Shown here: positions 1 to 5,915 of the stretch, one piece after another
Position numbering within the stretch: the first letter of the stretch is position 1
How the letters are laid out: each line of letters begins with the position of its first letter
IMG/VR virus record: IMGVR_UViG_3300030106_003149
Span: 1-29,624 of that record
Strand: one strand, 5' to 3'
From: a virus
Length of the DNA stretch: 29,624 nt
Made by a program: the position numbers and the translations under genes
The notes under the pieces: model-generated
Seen by the model: only the letters and a program-made list of their open reading frames with translations
What the model was told of the DNA's origin: nothing
Databases searched by the model: none

Positions 1-1
1 C

Positions 2-181
2 GATGCAATCACACTGGTGCGAGCCTTTGAGCGGGAAACCGACATTGACTGGACCGACCAAGATTTTGCCGCGCAGGTGTTGCGAGTGCTGGACGATCCC
101 CCAGAGGTGACGCAGCGCGCGCATGCAGTCGTTGTCGATCTCGCGGAGCGACTCAGAGAGAACCCAAACAACAAGAATTAG
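2..181 (+). CDS. 3' end of an unidentified protein (partial)
   Basis: An open frame runs in from the left edge and ends at TAG 179-181, giving the last 59 residues of a protein whose start lies outside the window. The visible part is acidic and probably helical, with a run of Leu, Val and Arg (QVLRVLDD, AVVVDLAERLRE), and ends in an Asn/Lys-rich tail. It has no cysteines, membrane segment or motif that I recognise. The next gene starts only 9 bases after its stop, with its ribosome binding site overlapping the stop codon, so the two are very likely co-transcribed. The function is unknown. Confidence 0.6.
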   Translation, partial: DAITLVRAFERETDIDWTDQDFAAQVLRVLDDPPEVTQRAHAVVVDLAERLRENPNNKN

Positions 182-190
182 GAGTATTCG

Positions 191-991
191 GTGTCATCCG
201 GCAACAGCAGTTACGTCGATGCAAGATTTGAATCCTGGAGAGCAACATCCCCCGCAGAGCTGCCTTCGCAGCCAGAGCTGGCGCACAACCTTAGCGTCTT
301 CAGCTATCGGCTCGAGCGGTTGACATATACACGCCTCGGTCACCACGAGTACACCGACGCCGATGGGCAGCGCCTAGGAGATCCATTCGGCGACTCGTCA
401 GGCGTCGAGCAGCAGAGCGAAAGCGAAGGCTACTATCAAGTAAAGAGGTTCTACCCGCCTGACGTGACGCGAACTTTCATGGAGATGAAGGGGCTTGTTG
501 ATCACTACAATTTCCAGCGCCCGGTTGCGACGCGAGTGGAGCATGGAGGCCTGCGGTATTCCCTTCGCGCTTCGCCGTGGGACAGTCCTAGACTCGGAAA
601 AATCGTAATCTTCACCGCCAACACGACCACAAACAGCAAATCGAGCTGGCACCAAGATTTTTTCAAGCGCTGGCAACGGGGCGAGGTGACGCCGCCACCG
701 GCTCGGTTTAGGGGAGACGCGCTCTGGGTGATGGATGTCCGCAACAAAACAGTCGATGAACTGGTCGAGCAGAACCAGCGCGGCGCAGACCTGTTCCGAG
801 GGCGGGCATGTACCGAATTGGTGCGCCAGGTCCTGACAACCGATGCGGTAGAGGCGGCAGAGATCCGCGTCGGTCGAACGGGTCTGCCGTATCAGATGTC
901 GGTTTTTTTCATCTCGGCGCTCGGTCTAATGGTGATTCAGCGCACGCATCTCAGTCGTCTGGCGGATAACAAAGATCATTCAATGTTTTGA
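191..991 (+). CDS. Hypothetical protein, 266 residues
   Basis: This is a full-length frame from GTG 191 to TGA 989-991. The GTG start is supported by GGAG at 181-184, six bases upstream, and by the tight spacing behind the preceding gene. I do not recognise the family. The N-terminal 100 residues are polar and acidic. The middle (about 110-185) has alternating hydrophobic residues and aromatic pairs (RFYPPDV, YNFQRP, WHQDFFKRW) that suggest a folded alpha/beta or beta domain. The segment YQMSVFFISALGLMVIQRTH near residues 235-252 is hydrophobic, but probably a core strand and helix, not a transmembrane helix, because it follows a charged region and is short. No signal peptide is visible. It lies upstream of the recombination operon but is separated from it by a promoter region. 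Confidence 0.7.
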   Translation: MSSGNSSYVDARFESWRATSPAELPSQPELAHNLSVFSYRLERLTYTRLGHHEYTDADGQRLGDPFGDSSGVEQQSESEGYYQVKRFYPPDVTRTFMEMKGLVDHYNFQRPVATRVEHGGLRYSLRASPWDSPRLGKIVIFTANTTTNSKSSWHQDFFKRWQRGEVTPPPARFRGDALWVMDVRNKTVDELVEQNQRGADLFRGRACTELVRQVLTTDAVEAAEIRVGRTGLPYQMSVFFISALGLMVIQRTHLSRLADNKDHSMF

Positions 992-1031
992 TCCCCGAAA
1001 AATATTTTAGTGTATAAAGATATATTTTATG

Positions 1032-1061
1032 TTGATTGTTTGGATTTATTTGTAGCATAAT
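1032..1061 (+). promoter_or_regulatory. Candidate sigma-70 promoter for the recombination operon
   Basis: The 102-base gap 992-1093 is markedly AT-rich compared with its flanks. TTGATT at 1032-1037 and CATAAT at 1056-1061 are separated by 18 bases, and a TG lies upstream of the -10 element, a reasonable match to a sigma-70-type promoter. A/T runs just upstream (1005-1030) could serve as an UP-like element. It precedes the first gene of an operon whose members all overlap or nearly abut. The call rests on sequence resemblance only. Confidence 0.5.
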
Positions 1062-1086
1062 CTCCCCAACGCAAATGTCTGGGGAG
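1062..1086 (+). promoter_or_regulatory. Inverted repeat that includes the ribosome binding site
   Basis: CTCCCCA at 1062-1068 is the exact reverse complement of TGGGGAG at 1080-1086, with an 11-base loop. The right arm is also the purine-rich ribosome binding site (GGGGAG, seven bases before ATG 1094). In RNA this hairpin would hide the ribosome binding site of the annealing-protein gene. In DNA, the same dyad just downstream of the candidate -10 could be an operator. The sequence does not say which, if either, is true. Confidence 0.45.
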
Positions 1087-1093
1087 CATTTCA

Positions 1094-1732
1094 ATGGCCG
1101 ACTCAATGTCGGAAGTCTGGGATAAATGTAGCGCAATAGATCCATATTCTGCGTTCGACATAAAGACCGGACATCGGGACGGTCTGGACTACGTCGAACA
1201 CATGGCTGCACATCGAGAGATGATGCGGTTGTACCCGGACTATAGTTGGACCTTTGACCCGCTCGAGGTCATCAACGACACCGTTCTCGTCACGATCCAC
1301 ATGACCGTCGCTGGCCATACTCGAAGCGAGCGGCTGCACGTTCACCAGGCTGGCAGAGCCGTCAAGCACCCGACCGCTGGTGACATTCAAAGGACGATGC
1401 AGCGGGCGAAGGTCAAGGCCATGGCTTTATTCGGCTTGGGCTACCAGCTCTGGGTCAACGAAGAGCAGACCGTCTCTGCAGATCCAGATCCAGCTCCAGA
1501 TCCAGCTCCCTCAAAACGAAAGCGTGAAGCAGTCGATAAGGAAGCTGCCGATCTGTGGAGCCACTGTCTCGAAACAGCGAAAGAAAAGCAGCATAACTCG
1601 ACCTCTGCCGCGCTCGACGCTCTCTTTGACCGGTACACGAACGCACTTCGATCATCGGGCTGCGCCGTAACAGATGCGGCACTTAAAAAGCAGCGGACGG
1701 AGTTGTTCAAGATTTACGGTATGGCGACATGA
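1094..1732 (+). CDS. Sak3/DUF1071-like single-strand annealing protein
   Basis: This 212-residue protein probably anneals complementary single DNA strands during phage recombination, paired with the exonuclease encoded immediately downstream. The clearest family feature is residues 97-120, where DIQRTMQRAKVKAMALFGLG matches the conserved segment of DUF1071/Sak3 proteins, in which an Arg/Lys-rich helix leads into AMFGLGLYIY. Residues 1-95 hold the preceding alpha/beta part. Residues 128-139 are a DPDPAP-repeat linker, followed by a basic KRKR and a helical C-terminal domain (150-212). The start is ATG 1094 with GGGGAG upstream. The stop overlaps the exonuclease start as ATGA. Position and partner support the assignment; without a profile search it stays a resemblance-based call. 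Confidence 0.7.
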   Translation: MADSMSEVWDKCSAIDPYSAFDIKTGHRDGLDYVEHMAAHREMMRLYPDYSWTFDPLEVINDTVLVTIHMTVAGHTRSERLHVHQAGRAVKHPTAGDIQRTMQRAKVKAMALFGLGYQLWVNEEQTVSADPDPAPDPAPSKRKREAVDKEAADLWSHCLETAKEKQHNSTSAALDALFDRYTNALRSSGCAVTDAALKKQRTELFKIYGMAT

Positions 1733-2271
1733 GCGCGCTGTTCGGAGATATAGCAACAGCTCGATTAGAACAAGGTTCCCCGGAGTGGATCGAGGCTCGA
1801 GCGGCACTAGTAACCGGCACTGGCTGCAGCAGCTTGGAAGCAATCAACCCATACGCAAGCGCGCAAGTGTGGCTACGGAACGCTGTACGCGGACTCGCGA
1901 AAGCCGACAGCGAGATCGCCGTGAACGATGCGATGAGACATGGTACGGCCACCGAACCGGAGGCGATCCAGTGGTACGAGTCTCAAACAGGGACCTCAGT
2001 ACGCGCAGTCGGCCTCGTCAAACATCCTCGATACCCTTTCCTCGCTGCAAGCCCTGATGGCCTTGTTGGATTCGAAGGCGGGATCGAAGTCAAGTGTCCT
2101 TACTTTGCAAAAAAACCTTACAGCGTTTGGGACGCAAGCAAAGCCCACTACCTACATCAATGCAGGCTAGTCATGGAGGTGTGTGACCTCAAATGGATCG
2201 ACTTCGTTTGTTACGTTCAGGCAAGGACTGGACCAATCGCCACGATAGAGAGAGTCAATCGAGACGCCTGA
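1729..2271 (+). CDS. YqaJ/lambda-type exonuclease
   Basis: This is a 180-residue member of the YqaJ viral recombinase family, a toroidal-type 5'-3' double-strand DNA exonuclease that makes single-stranded tails for the annealing protein. Visible motifs in order are QGSPEW (15-20), a Gly/Ser segment TGTGCSS (29-35), HGTATEPEA (71-79, with Glu77 as a likely metal-site residue), SPDGLV (108-113, Asp110) and EVKCP (Glu120, Lys122), which is the PD-(D/E)XK core, then HQCRLVMEV with Gln144. Catalytic positions appear intact. It starts at ATG 1729, overlapping the previous stop by four bases. It is short for the family (lambda Exo has 226 residues): the frame ends soon after the last core strand, so the usual C-terminal helix is missing or replaced by the overlapping downstream gene. 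Confidence 0.9.
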   Translation: MSALFGDIATARLEQGSPEWIEARAALVTGTGCSSLEAINPYASAQVWLRNAVRGLAKADSEIAVNDAMRHGTATEPEAIQWYESQTGTSVRAVGLVKHPRYPFLAASPDGLVGFEGGIEVKCPYFAKKPYSVWDASKAHYLHQCRLVMEVCDLKWIDFVCYVQARTGPIATIERVNRDA

Positions 2272-2474
2272 TCGCGGGACCAGGCCTGCGCGAGGCCGCA
2301 CTGTTAATCACCCTACAAGAGGTTGAGGAAGCCGTGACCGGATCTCAGCGATACCGAGATGCAACCAATCGGCTAAACATGATGACTCACATTCATAGCA
2401 ATCCCGATGATCACGAGATCCTTGATGCCTACGCAAGCGAGGTCTTCGAGCGGCACAGATGGTGGAAAGAATGA
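2193..2474 (+). CDS. Small hypothetical protein overlapping the exonuclease gene
   Basis: This 93-codon frame begins inside the exonuclease gene and ends at TGA 2472-2474, where it overlaps the next gene as ATGA. That coupling is the best evidence that the C-terminal part is translated. The N-terminal third (to about residue 35) is Arg-rich and may simply be the shadow of the exonuclease. From residue 36 on, it looks like a normal soluble helical protein (LITLQEVEEAVT, EILDAYASEVFERHRWW). ATG 2193 has GGAGGT at 2175-2180, at a long spacing of 12 bases. GTG 2334 has GAGGAA at 2325-2330, close by, and would give a 46-residue product. The start is therefore uncertain, and the function is unknown. 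Confidence 0.5.
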   Translation: MDRLRLLRSGKDWTNRHDRESQSRRLIAGPGLREAALLITLQEVEEAVTGSQRYRDATNRLNMMTHIHSNPDDHEILDAYASEVFERHRWWKE

Positions 2475-2731
2475 TCAGAATTGAATCTGGCATTCCGTTG
2501 CCCATGGGACAAAACGGATCCATCTATCCCTGGAGCGAGATGCAGGTTGGCGATTCTTTTTTTTGCGAGAGCGACGAAGAAATGTCGCCAATGCAGCGCC
2601 AGAATTCAGCGCATTCCAGCGTTGCCCACTACCGCATCGTCAACAAGCTCACCAACAACCAGTTCGGCATATTGACTCGTCGCGTGCGCGAGGACGGGAA
2701 AAAAGGGCTTCGAGTTTGGAGGGTCAGATGA
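2471..2731 (+). CDS. Conserved small phage protein (DUF7303-like)
   Basis: This is an 86-residue protein. I chose ATG 2471 because it overlaps the upstream stop as ATGA, has GGTGGAAAG just before it, and starts directly with the conserved-looking MIRIESGIPLP. An in-frame ATG 2459 would add four residues. IESGIPLP, YPWSEMQVGDSFF and a C-terminal RRVREDGKKGLRVWRVR correspond to a small phage family often found in recombination and replication operons and annotated DUF7303 or as a hypothetical protein. The DNA or protein target is unknown. The stop overlaps the following gene by four bases. It is a compact beta-rich protein by composition, without cysteine pairs or membrane segments. Confidence 0.7.
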   Translation: MIRIESGIPLPMGQNGSIYPWSEMQVGDSFFCESDEEMSPMQRQNSAHSSVAHYRIVNKLTNNQFGILTRRVREDGKKGLRVWRVR

Positions 2732-3237
2732 CGTGGCTTGATGAATCTGTTTCGGCCTCTCTTCTCCCTGTTCCTCGAAAGGGTCAGATCAAGCGCGTAG
2801 ATCTGTATCACGCCTGGCATAACCACGCTCACTCTGAGTTTCAGGATCCGGCCACGCTCAAACAGCATCTCGATCCCCTGCAGCCAGATGCCGTAACAGT
2901 TACAGACGATGAGGACCTCAATCAGCTCGACTGCCTTCGCACCCGCCAGTTCGGCATAGAGAGCGAGATCGCAGATCAGCTATCAGAGCTGCAGGAACTC
3001 AAATCCCAGCAGGACGCGCTGAAGAAAACGATTGCACGGAGATACGAGGGCAGTGCAACCAATGGCAGCACGCTCGTCCAAGTGGTTAAGCGCACGGCGC
3101 CACTCGACTACCGGAAAGCCTTTGAATTCTTGGGCGGCGTCGAAGCCGTACTGGAAAAAGACGCAGCGATGGACGACTTCCGTCGAGCGAACAACACACA
3201 ACAAATCACAATTAAGTCAGCAGTAGTAGGAGACTGA
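2728..3237 (+). CDS. Hypothetical coiled-coil phage protein
   Basis: This is a 169-residue protein. The frame is open further upstream, but ATG 2728 is the likely start: it overlaps the preceding stop as ATGA and follows a strong ribosome binding site, GGAGGG at 2718-2723. The first 60 residues are a soluble region with YHAWHNHAHSEF. Residues 75-105 form a predicted coiled coil (IADQLSELQELKSQQDALKK). Residues 106-169 are an alpha/beta tail (LVQVVKRTAPLDYRKAFEFLGG). The helix-pair-then-strand layout is vaguely like Gam-type or accessory recombination proteins, but I see no decisive motif. Its place between the exonuclease and a putative ssDNA-binding protein makes a role in DNA recombination or replication likely. 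Confidence 0.7.
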   Translation: MTWLDESVSASLLPVPRKGQIKRVDLYHAWHNHAHSEFQDPATLKQHLDPLQPDAVTVTDDEDLNQLDCLRTRQFGIESEIADQLSELQELKSQQDALKKTIARRYEGSATNGSTLVQVVKRTAPLDYRKAFEFLGGVEAVLEKDAAMDDFRRANNTQQITIKSAVVGD

Positions 3238-3240
3238 AAC

Positions 3241-3519
3241 ATGGCAGACGTGGAATTTACCGAAGGCATCTATGTCAACGCGCCGAACGACAACGCGCCG
3301 GATTTTGTGAAGGCGCGGATCAGAATCGATATGGCGCAGGCATATAAGTGGCTGGTCAAAAAAGCCGAGTCAGTCGAGAAGGATGAATCGGGGAAGCAAT
3401 GGCTTAACCTGGATGTTAAAGAAGGCAAAAACGGGCGCTGGTACGCGAGCGTCGATAACTGGAAGCCGAGCGGTAAACGCTCGAGCGATCCGTTCGGTGA
3501 TGAGGACGCGCCTTTTTGA
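3241..3519 (+). CDS. Putative ssDNA-binding protein with SSB-like acidic tip
   Basis: This 92-residue protein is preceded by AGGAG at 3228-3232, which supports ATG 3241. The family-like opening EGIYVNAPNDNAPDFVKARI and the beta-rich middle (QWLNLDVKEGKNGRWYASVDNW) match small phage proteins found beside annealing proteins. The last ten residues, DPFGDEDAPF, look very much like the acidic Pro-Phe tip of bacterial SSB, which recruits partner enzymes. Together these suggest a small OB-like ssDNA-binding protein that displays an SSB-type docking tail. The tip is seen directly; the fold and binding activity are inferred from length, strand pattern and operon position. Confidence 0.6.
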   Translation: MADVEFTEGIYVNAPNDNAPDFVKARIRIDMAQAYKWLVKKAESVEKDESGKQWLNLDVKEGKNGRWYASVDNWKPSGKRSSDPFGDEDAPF

Positions 3520-3890
3520 AGCGCACGCACCTTCGCCTGACCAGGAATGTTGGACAACTGACGTACCTTGGCCGCGCTCTCGACACGAAGCGCAAAGAGG
3601 AGACGTTCGAGATCCGGCTCTGGGCAAGGAAGATCAGCGCAGGTGAGAGCCAGGGGCTGATCCTCAACACCCAGACCAAATCCGGTGTCAGCGAAGAGCT
3701 GCTCGTGCAGTTTGGCGACGAGATAACAGCCACTGCCAATGATCTGTCTATCGGGGTGATGCTCATGGGAATCGAGAGCTGGGTCGTGCCTGAATCCAAG
3801 GAGTATCAGGTAGTGCCGAGTGCCTTGATCAGAATCGAGGCGCCCCAGGATTGCAAGATTTTGCGCGGGAATGCGCGGAGAAAATTCTAA
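3516..3890 (+). CDS. Hypothetical phage protein, 124 residues, TTG start
   Basis: The most likely start is TTG 3516, which overlaps the previous TGA stop as TTGA and has GAGGA at 3502-3506 nine bases upstream. No ATG occurs early in the frame. The protein is soluble and rich in beta-type residues (TYLGRALDTKRKEETFEIRLWARK, ELLVQFGDEITATAND, SIGVMLMGIESWVV), consistent with a small beta-barrel or sandwich. The C-terminus is basic (GNARRKF). No catalytic motif is evident. It ends directly against the ATG of the ribbon-helix-helix gene (TAAATG), so the two are probably translated together. Confidence 0.65.
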   Translation: MKRTHLRLTRNVGQLTYLGRALDTKRKEETFEIRLWARKISAGESQGLILNTQTKSGVSEELLVQFGDEITATANDLSIGVMLMGIESWVVPESKEYQVVPSALIRIEAPQDCKILRGNARRKF

Positions 3891-4073
3891 ATGCCAAGAG
3901 CAAAAAAACGAAAGGCAATGCCACATTACACGTTCGTCTGCACGCCGGAGATGGCGAAAAGAATCAACGCTTTCGGGGAGAAGTTTAAGAAAGATCGACC
4001 GGAAGTTTTCGTGAATACCAGCGTCGTACTTAGGCGCCTGATCGAGCTTGGCCTGCAGGCTGAAGAGACTTAG
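3891..4073 (+). CDS. Ribbon-helix-helix DNA-binding protein (Arc/MetJ-like)
   Basis: This is a 60-residue protein with a basic leader (MPRAKKRKAM), a short strand (HYTFVC) that would form the DNA-contacting ribbon, helix A (TPEMAKRINAFGEKFKKD) and helix B (TSVVLRRLIELGL), the typical layout of an RHH dimer. The ending VVLRRLIELGL is characteristic of this fold. GGAG lies about ten bases before ATG 3891. Because it sits immediately before the integrase gene, it could be an excisionase-like or repressor-like regulator of integration. The palindromic and tandem sites behind the integrase (5185-5578) are natural candidates for its operators. The fold is fairly clear; the role is inferred. Confidence 0.7.
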   Translation: MPRAKKRKAMPHYTFVCTPEMAKRINAFGEKFKKDRPEVFVNTSVVLRRLIELGLQAEET

Positions 4074-4088
4074 CAAATAGGGGTTGAT

Positions 4089-5150
4089 GTGAGACAATCA
4101 AACGGCTACGGGGAAGTTGTGTATCACCCACAAACAGGTGGTCACATGACACAAAATAGCAAAGAGGACCTCACCTTCGCGGAAGTAGCCGACAGGTATC
4201 TGGCGTCACTTACGCGTCATGGTGAAAAAAGAGATGACGTAGTAGTTCGCGTCACCAATCGTCTGAAAAGGCGCTACAGGCAAAATGCCCGCACGAGCTA
4301 CAAGCTCATGGACATTGATTGGCTGGAAGAGCGGTTTAACTTGCCGGGAGAACTGAGGACGAAGGGCGACAAATTTGCCCGTCGATCAAGGCCTTACGGG
4401 AAACCACTCTCCAAGGCGTACAGCGAAGCGTATATAAATAAGTACATGGTCATTATCAACTCAATCTTCAAAGTTGCGGCAGAAATGGGCTACCCGTTTT
4501 CGCTCGTGCCGATGCAGAAGATGCCAGAACGCAAGAGGGAGATTTACTTGCAGCCGGATCAGGTGAGTGCATTAGCTGAATCACTCGATCCGCTGAGAGC
4601 GGCGATGGTCCGATTTGGTTTTCAGACCGGGTTGAGAATATCGGGTGTGCTGACAATGACCTGGGACATGGTCGATTTCGGCGACCGGATGGTCTACTAC
4701 CGAGGCTTTCAGACCAAAAACCGCAAACCGTTCGCTTGCGTACTGAACGACTTCGCGTTGCGAATCCTTGAGGAGCGGCGTGCCTGGACCGATGCAAAGG
4801 AAGCAGAGCTTCGCTCGAAGCCCGATCTCCTGAACCCGGAGGGCATTACAGAGATCCCATACGTTTTTGCGAAAGACGAAAACCGCTGGGAGAAATGTAC
4901 GCCTCTTTCCAGGCAAGCGGTGAAGAACAAGCACTGGAAGATGGCCTGTCAGAGATTGAAGATCGATCCCAAAGCCAGCTTTCACACGCTTCGTCATTCG
5001 TTCGCGAGTCACCATGCAAATGCAGGCACGAATCCCAATGAGCTTAAAACACTCGGCGGGTGGAACAGCCTCAACAGCGTCGAAAGGTACGCGCACTTCA
5101 ATAAACAACGACTCGAACTGGTCGTTCACAGGGTCGCAACGGAGGTATGA
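4089..5150 (+). CDS. int: Tyrosine recombinase (phage integrase)
   Basis: This site-specific recombinase would integrate the phage genome through attP. Numbered from GTG 4089 it has 353 residues. The N-terminal core-binding region (about 25-135) is followed by the catalytic domain, with Arg183 in TGLRISG, Lys210 in the beta-hairpin FQTKNRKPF, His299 and Arg302 in FHTLRHSF, Trp325 in LGGW at the second His/Trp position, and the nucleophile Tyr334 in ERYAHF. All six catalytic positions look intact. The start is ambiguous: GTG 4089 follows AGGGG (4079-4083), while ATG 4146 follows AGGTGG (4136-4141) and would give 334 residues starting MTQNSKED. A long helical insertion (220-260) lies inside the catalytic domain. 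The adjacent 5151-5581 region is its probable target. Confidence 0.92.
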   Translation: MRQSNGYGEVVYHPQTGGHMTQNSKEDLTFAEVADRYLASLTRHGEKRDDVVVRVTNRLKRRYRQNARTSYKLMDIDWLEERFNLPGELRTKGDKFARRSRPYGKPLSKAYSEAYINKYMVIINSIFKVAAEMGYPFSLVPMQKMPERKREIYLQPDQVSALAESLDPLRAAMVRFGFQTGLRISGVLTMTWDMVDFGDRMVYYRGFQTKNRKPFACVLNDFALRILEERRAWTDAKEAELRSKPDLLNPEGITEIPYVFAKDENRWEKCTPLSRQAVKNKHWKMACQRLKIDPKASFHTLRHSFASHHANAGTNPNELKTLGGWNSLNSVERYAHFNKQRLELVVHRVATEV

Positions 5151-5184
5151 AAAAAGGGGACGATAGATATTCCATTCGCCGCAG

Positions 5185-5271
5185 GGTTGTAAGAGTTCCA
5201 TTCCTGATTAGGCTGGAACAATTACTTTTCCTGCCAGGGTTGGAATATTTCCGACCTTGCTGGGAACGGAA
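5185..5271 (+). repeat. Tandem 26-27-base degenerate repeats, block 1
   Basis: Three consecutive copies start at 5185, 5211 and 5238, with a possible degenerate fourth at about 5262. Each begins GGTTGGAA or a near variant (GGTTGTAA, GGCTGGAA, GGTTGGAA) and is followed by a TTCC-type half-site. The third copy holds the near-palindrome GGTTGGAATATTTCCGACC (5238-5256, one mismatched pair). The regular spacing of 26-27 bases, about 2.5 helical turns, suggests an ordered protein array. Confidence 0.65.
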
Positions 5272-5382
5272 CCTAGTCCCCAAAGTGACATTTTAAAAAG
5301 GTTGTGAAATAGGGTTAGCGTTAAGAAACAGCCATAAGCTATTCATTCTGCTAATTAAATAGCGGTTTGAAAATGGAAACCG

Positions 5383-5392
5383 GGTTCGATTC
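5383..5392 (+). other. tRNA T-loop-like sequence, possible attP core
   Basis: GGTTCGATTC matches the conserved T-arm/B-box sequence of bacterial tRNA genes, a frequent crossover target of phage tyrosine integrases. The flanking bases do not form a proper T-stem and no full tRNA or CCA end follows, so this is not a tRNA gene. It could be the 3' portion of a tRNA shared between attP and attB, which would extend rightwards towards about 5410. It may also be chance. Confidence 0.35.
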
Positions 5393-5492
5393 GGAGATTC
5401 CATCCTCGGCAAGGTTGGCGAAGCTGTTTCCTTAAATATCAATAAGTTACGCAACTTCCTCAAGCCCTATTCCATATTCCCGAGCGAAAAAA

Positions 5493-5578
5493 GGTTGGAA
5501 CAGTTCCAGTTCCTAGCAGGGTTGGAGCTTTTCCAAGCGAATTAAGGTTGGAACAGTTCCATTTCCTAGCAGGGTTGG
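5493..5578 (+). repeat. Tandem 26-27-base repeats with TGGAAC-A-GTTCCA dyads, block 2
   Basis: Copies start at 5493, 5520 and 5546, with the beginning of another at 5573 (spacings 27, 26 and 27). The first and third are nearly identical over more than 33 bases, with one difference, and contain the perfect 13-base dyad TGGAACAGTTCCA at 5496-5508 and 5549-5561. The middle copy diverges but has its own dyad, TTGGA (5522-5526) with TCCAA (5532-5536). The last repeat start runs into the ribosome binding region of the gene at 5582, so bound protein would also affect that gene. Confidence 0.75.
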
Positions 5579-5581
5579 TAT

Positions 5582-5803
5582 ATGAGTCAGTCAATAAAGA
5601 AGCTATACGAGGATGTCTCAAGGGCATCCGACTACCTCGATGCGCTTTGCATCATGCTTCAGCTCAACGAAGAAGCAGCACTGCAAGAGGTCGATCTACT
5701 CAAGATTAAGCACGCCGCGAATGAGATCGCGCAGGTTATGAGTCCACTCATCGGGCCAGAATTGCACGAAATGGTGGAGGCCAATGCCCACCCTGATTTT
5801 TGA
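5582..5803 (+). CDS. Small acidic hypothetical protein, 73 residues
   Basis: This 73-residue helical acidic protein (LYEDVSRASDYLDALCIMLQ, LQEVDLLKIKHAANEIAQVM) begins at ATG 5582. The only ribosome-binding-like sequence is AGGG at 5571-5574, which is part of the tandem repeat array, so its expression may be tied to whatever binds those repeats. No motif or membrane segment is seen. Its end overlaps the start of the next small gene by about 20 bases. The composition suggests a helical bundle or regulator; I cannot identify it further. Confidence 0.6.
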   Translation: MSQSIKKLYEDVSRASDYLDALCIMLQLNEEAALQEVDLLKIKHAANEIAQVMSPLIGPELHEMVEANAHPDF

Positions 5804-5915
5804 GGTAGAGGATATGCAGCCTGGCCAGACCGTGACCGTCACGCTGCAAGACGATCAGGATGACGCAAAAGACGATGAGCCTGCGTCAGTGTTCGCGATT
5901 CCACGCAAAGAATAA
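5784..5915 (+). CDS. Very small acidic protein, 43 residues
   Basis: A 43-codon frame runs from ATG 5784 to TAA 5913-5915, with GGAGG at 5776-5780 just ahead. ATG 5814, with GAGG at 5802-5805, is an alternative start that would give 33 residues. The product opens as beta-type MPTLIFEVEDMQPGQTVTVTL and continues with a strongly acidic stretch (DDQDDAKDDE). It overlaps the preceding gene, as translationally coupled phage genes often do. The pattern of a strand followed by an acidic tail is compatible with a small DNA-mimic or adaptor, but that is only a guess. Confidence 0.45.
   Translation: MPTLIFEVEDMQPGQTVTVTLQDDQDDAKDDEPASVFAIPRKE

Larger units (their letters stand above)
5151..5581 (+). 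other. Non-coding integrase-proximal region: candidate attP/iteron region
   Basis: This 431-base stretch carries no convincing gene. It contains two blocks of 26-27-base tandem repeats (5185-5271 and 5493-5578) and an isolated repeat-like element near 5413-5431 (GGTTGG then TTTCC). A more AT-rich middle (5281-5380) is followed by a tRNA T-loop-like sequence at 5383-5392. The arrangement of protein-binding-type repeats on both sides of a short tRNA-like core, directly downstream of a tyrosine integrase gene, is that expected of attP. A replication origin with iterons or an operator array would look similar. No terminator with a clear stem and T-run was found after the integrase. Confidence 0.55.

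Noticed and set aside
1094-5150. Reading the left operon as a bacterial mobile element other than a phage
   Set aside because: The annealing protein, YqaJ exonuclease, phage small proteins and linked virion genes are all phage-type, and no transposase or conjugation gene is seen.
5340-5415. Possible tRNA gene around the GGTTCGATTC match
   Set aside because: The T-stem does not pair, no anticodon or D arm is found upstream at the right distance and no CCA end follows; kept only as a possible attP core.
5185-5578. Possible CRISPR array from regular repeats
   Set aside because: The 26-27-base units are contiguous, with no unique spacers between them, and there are no cas genes.
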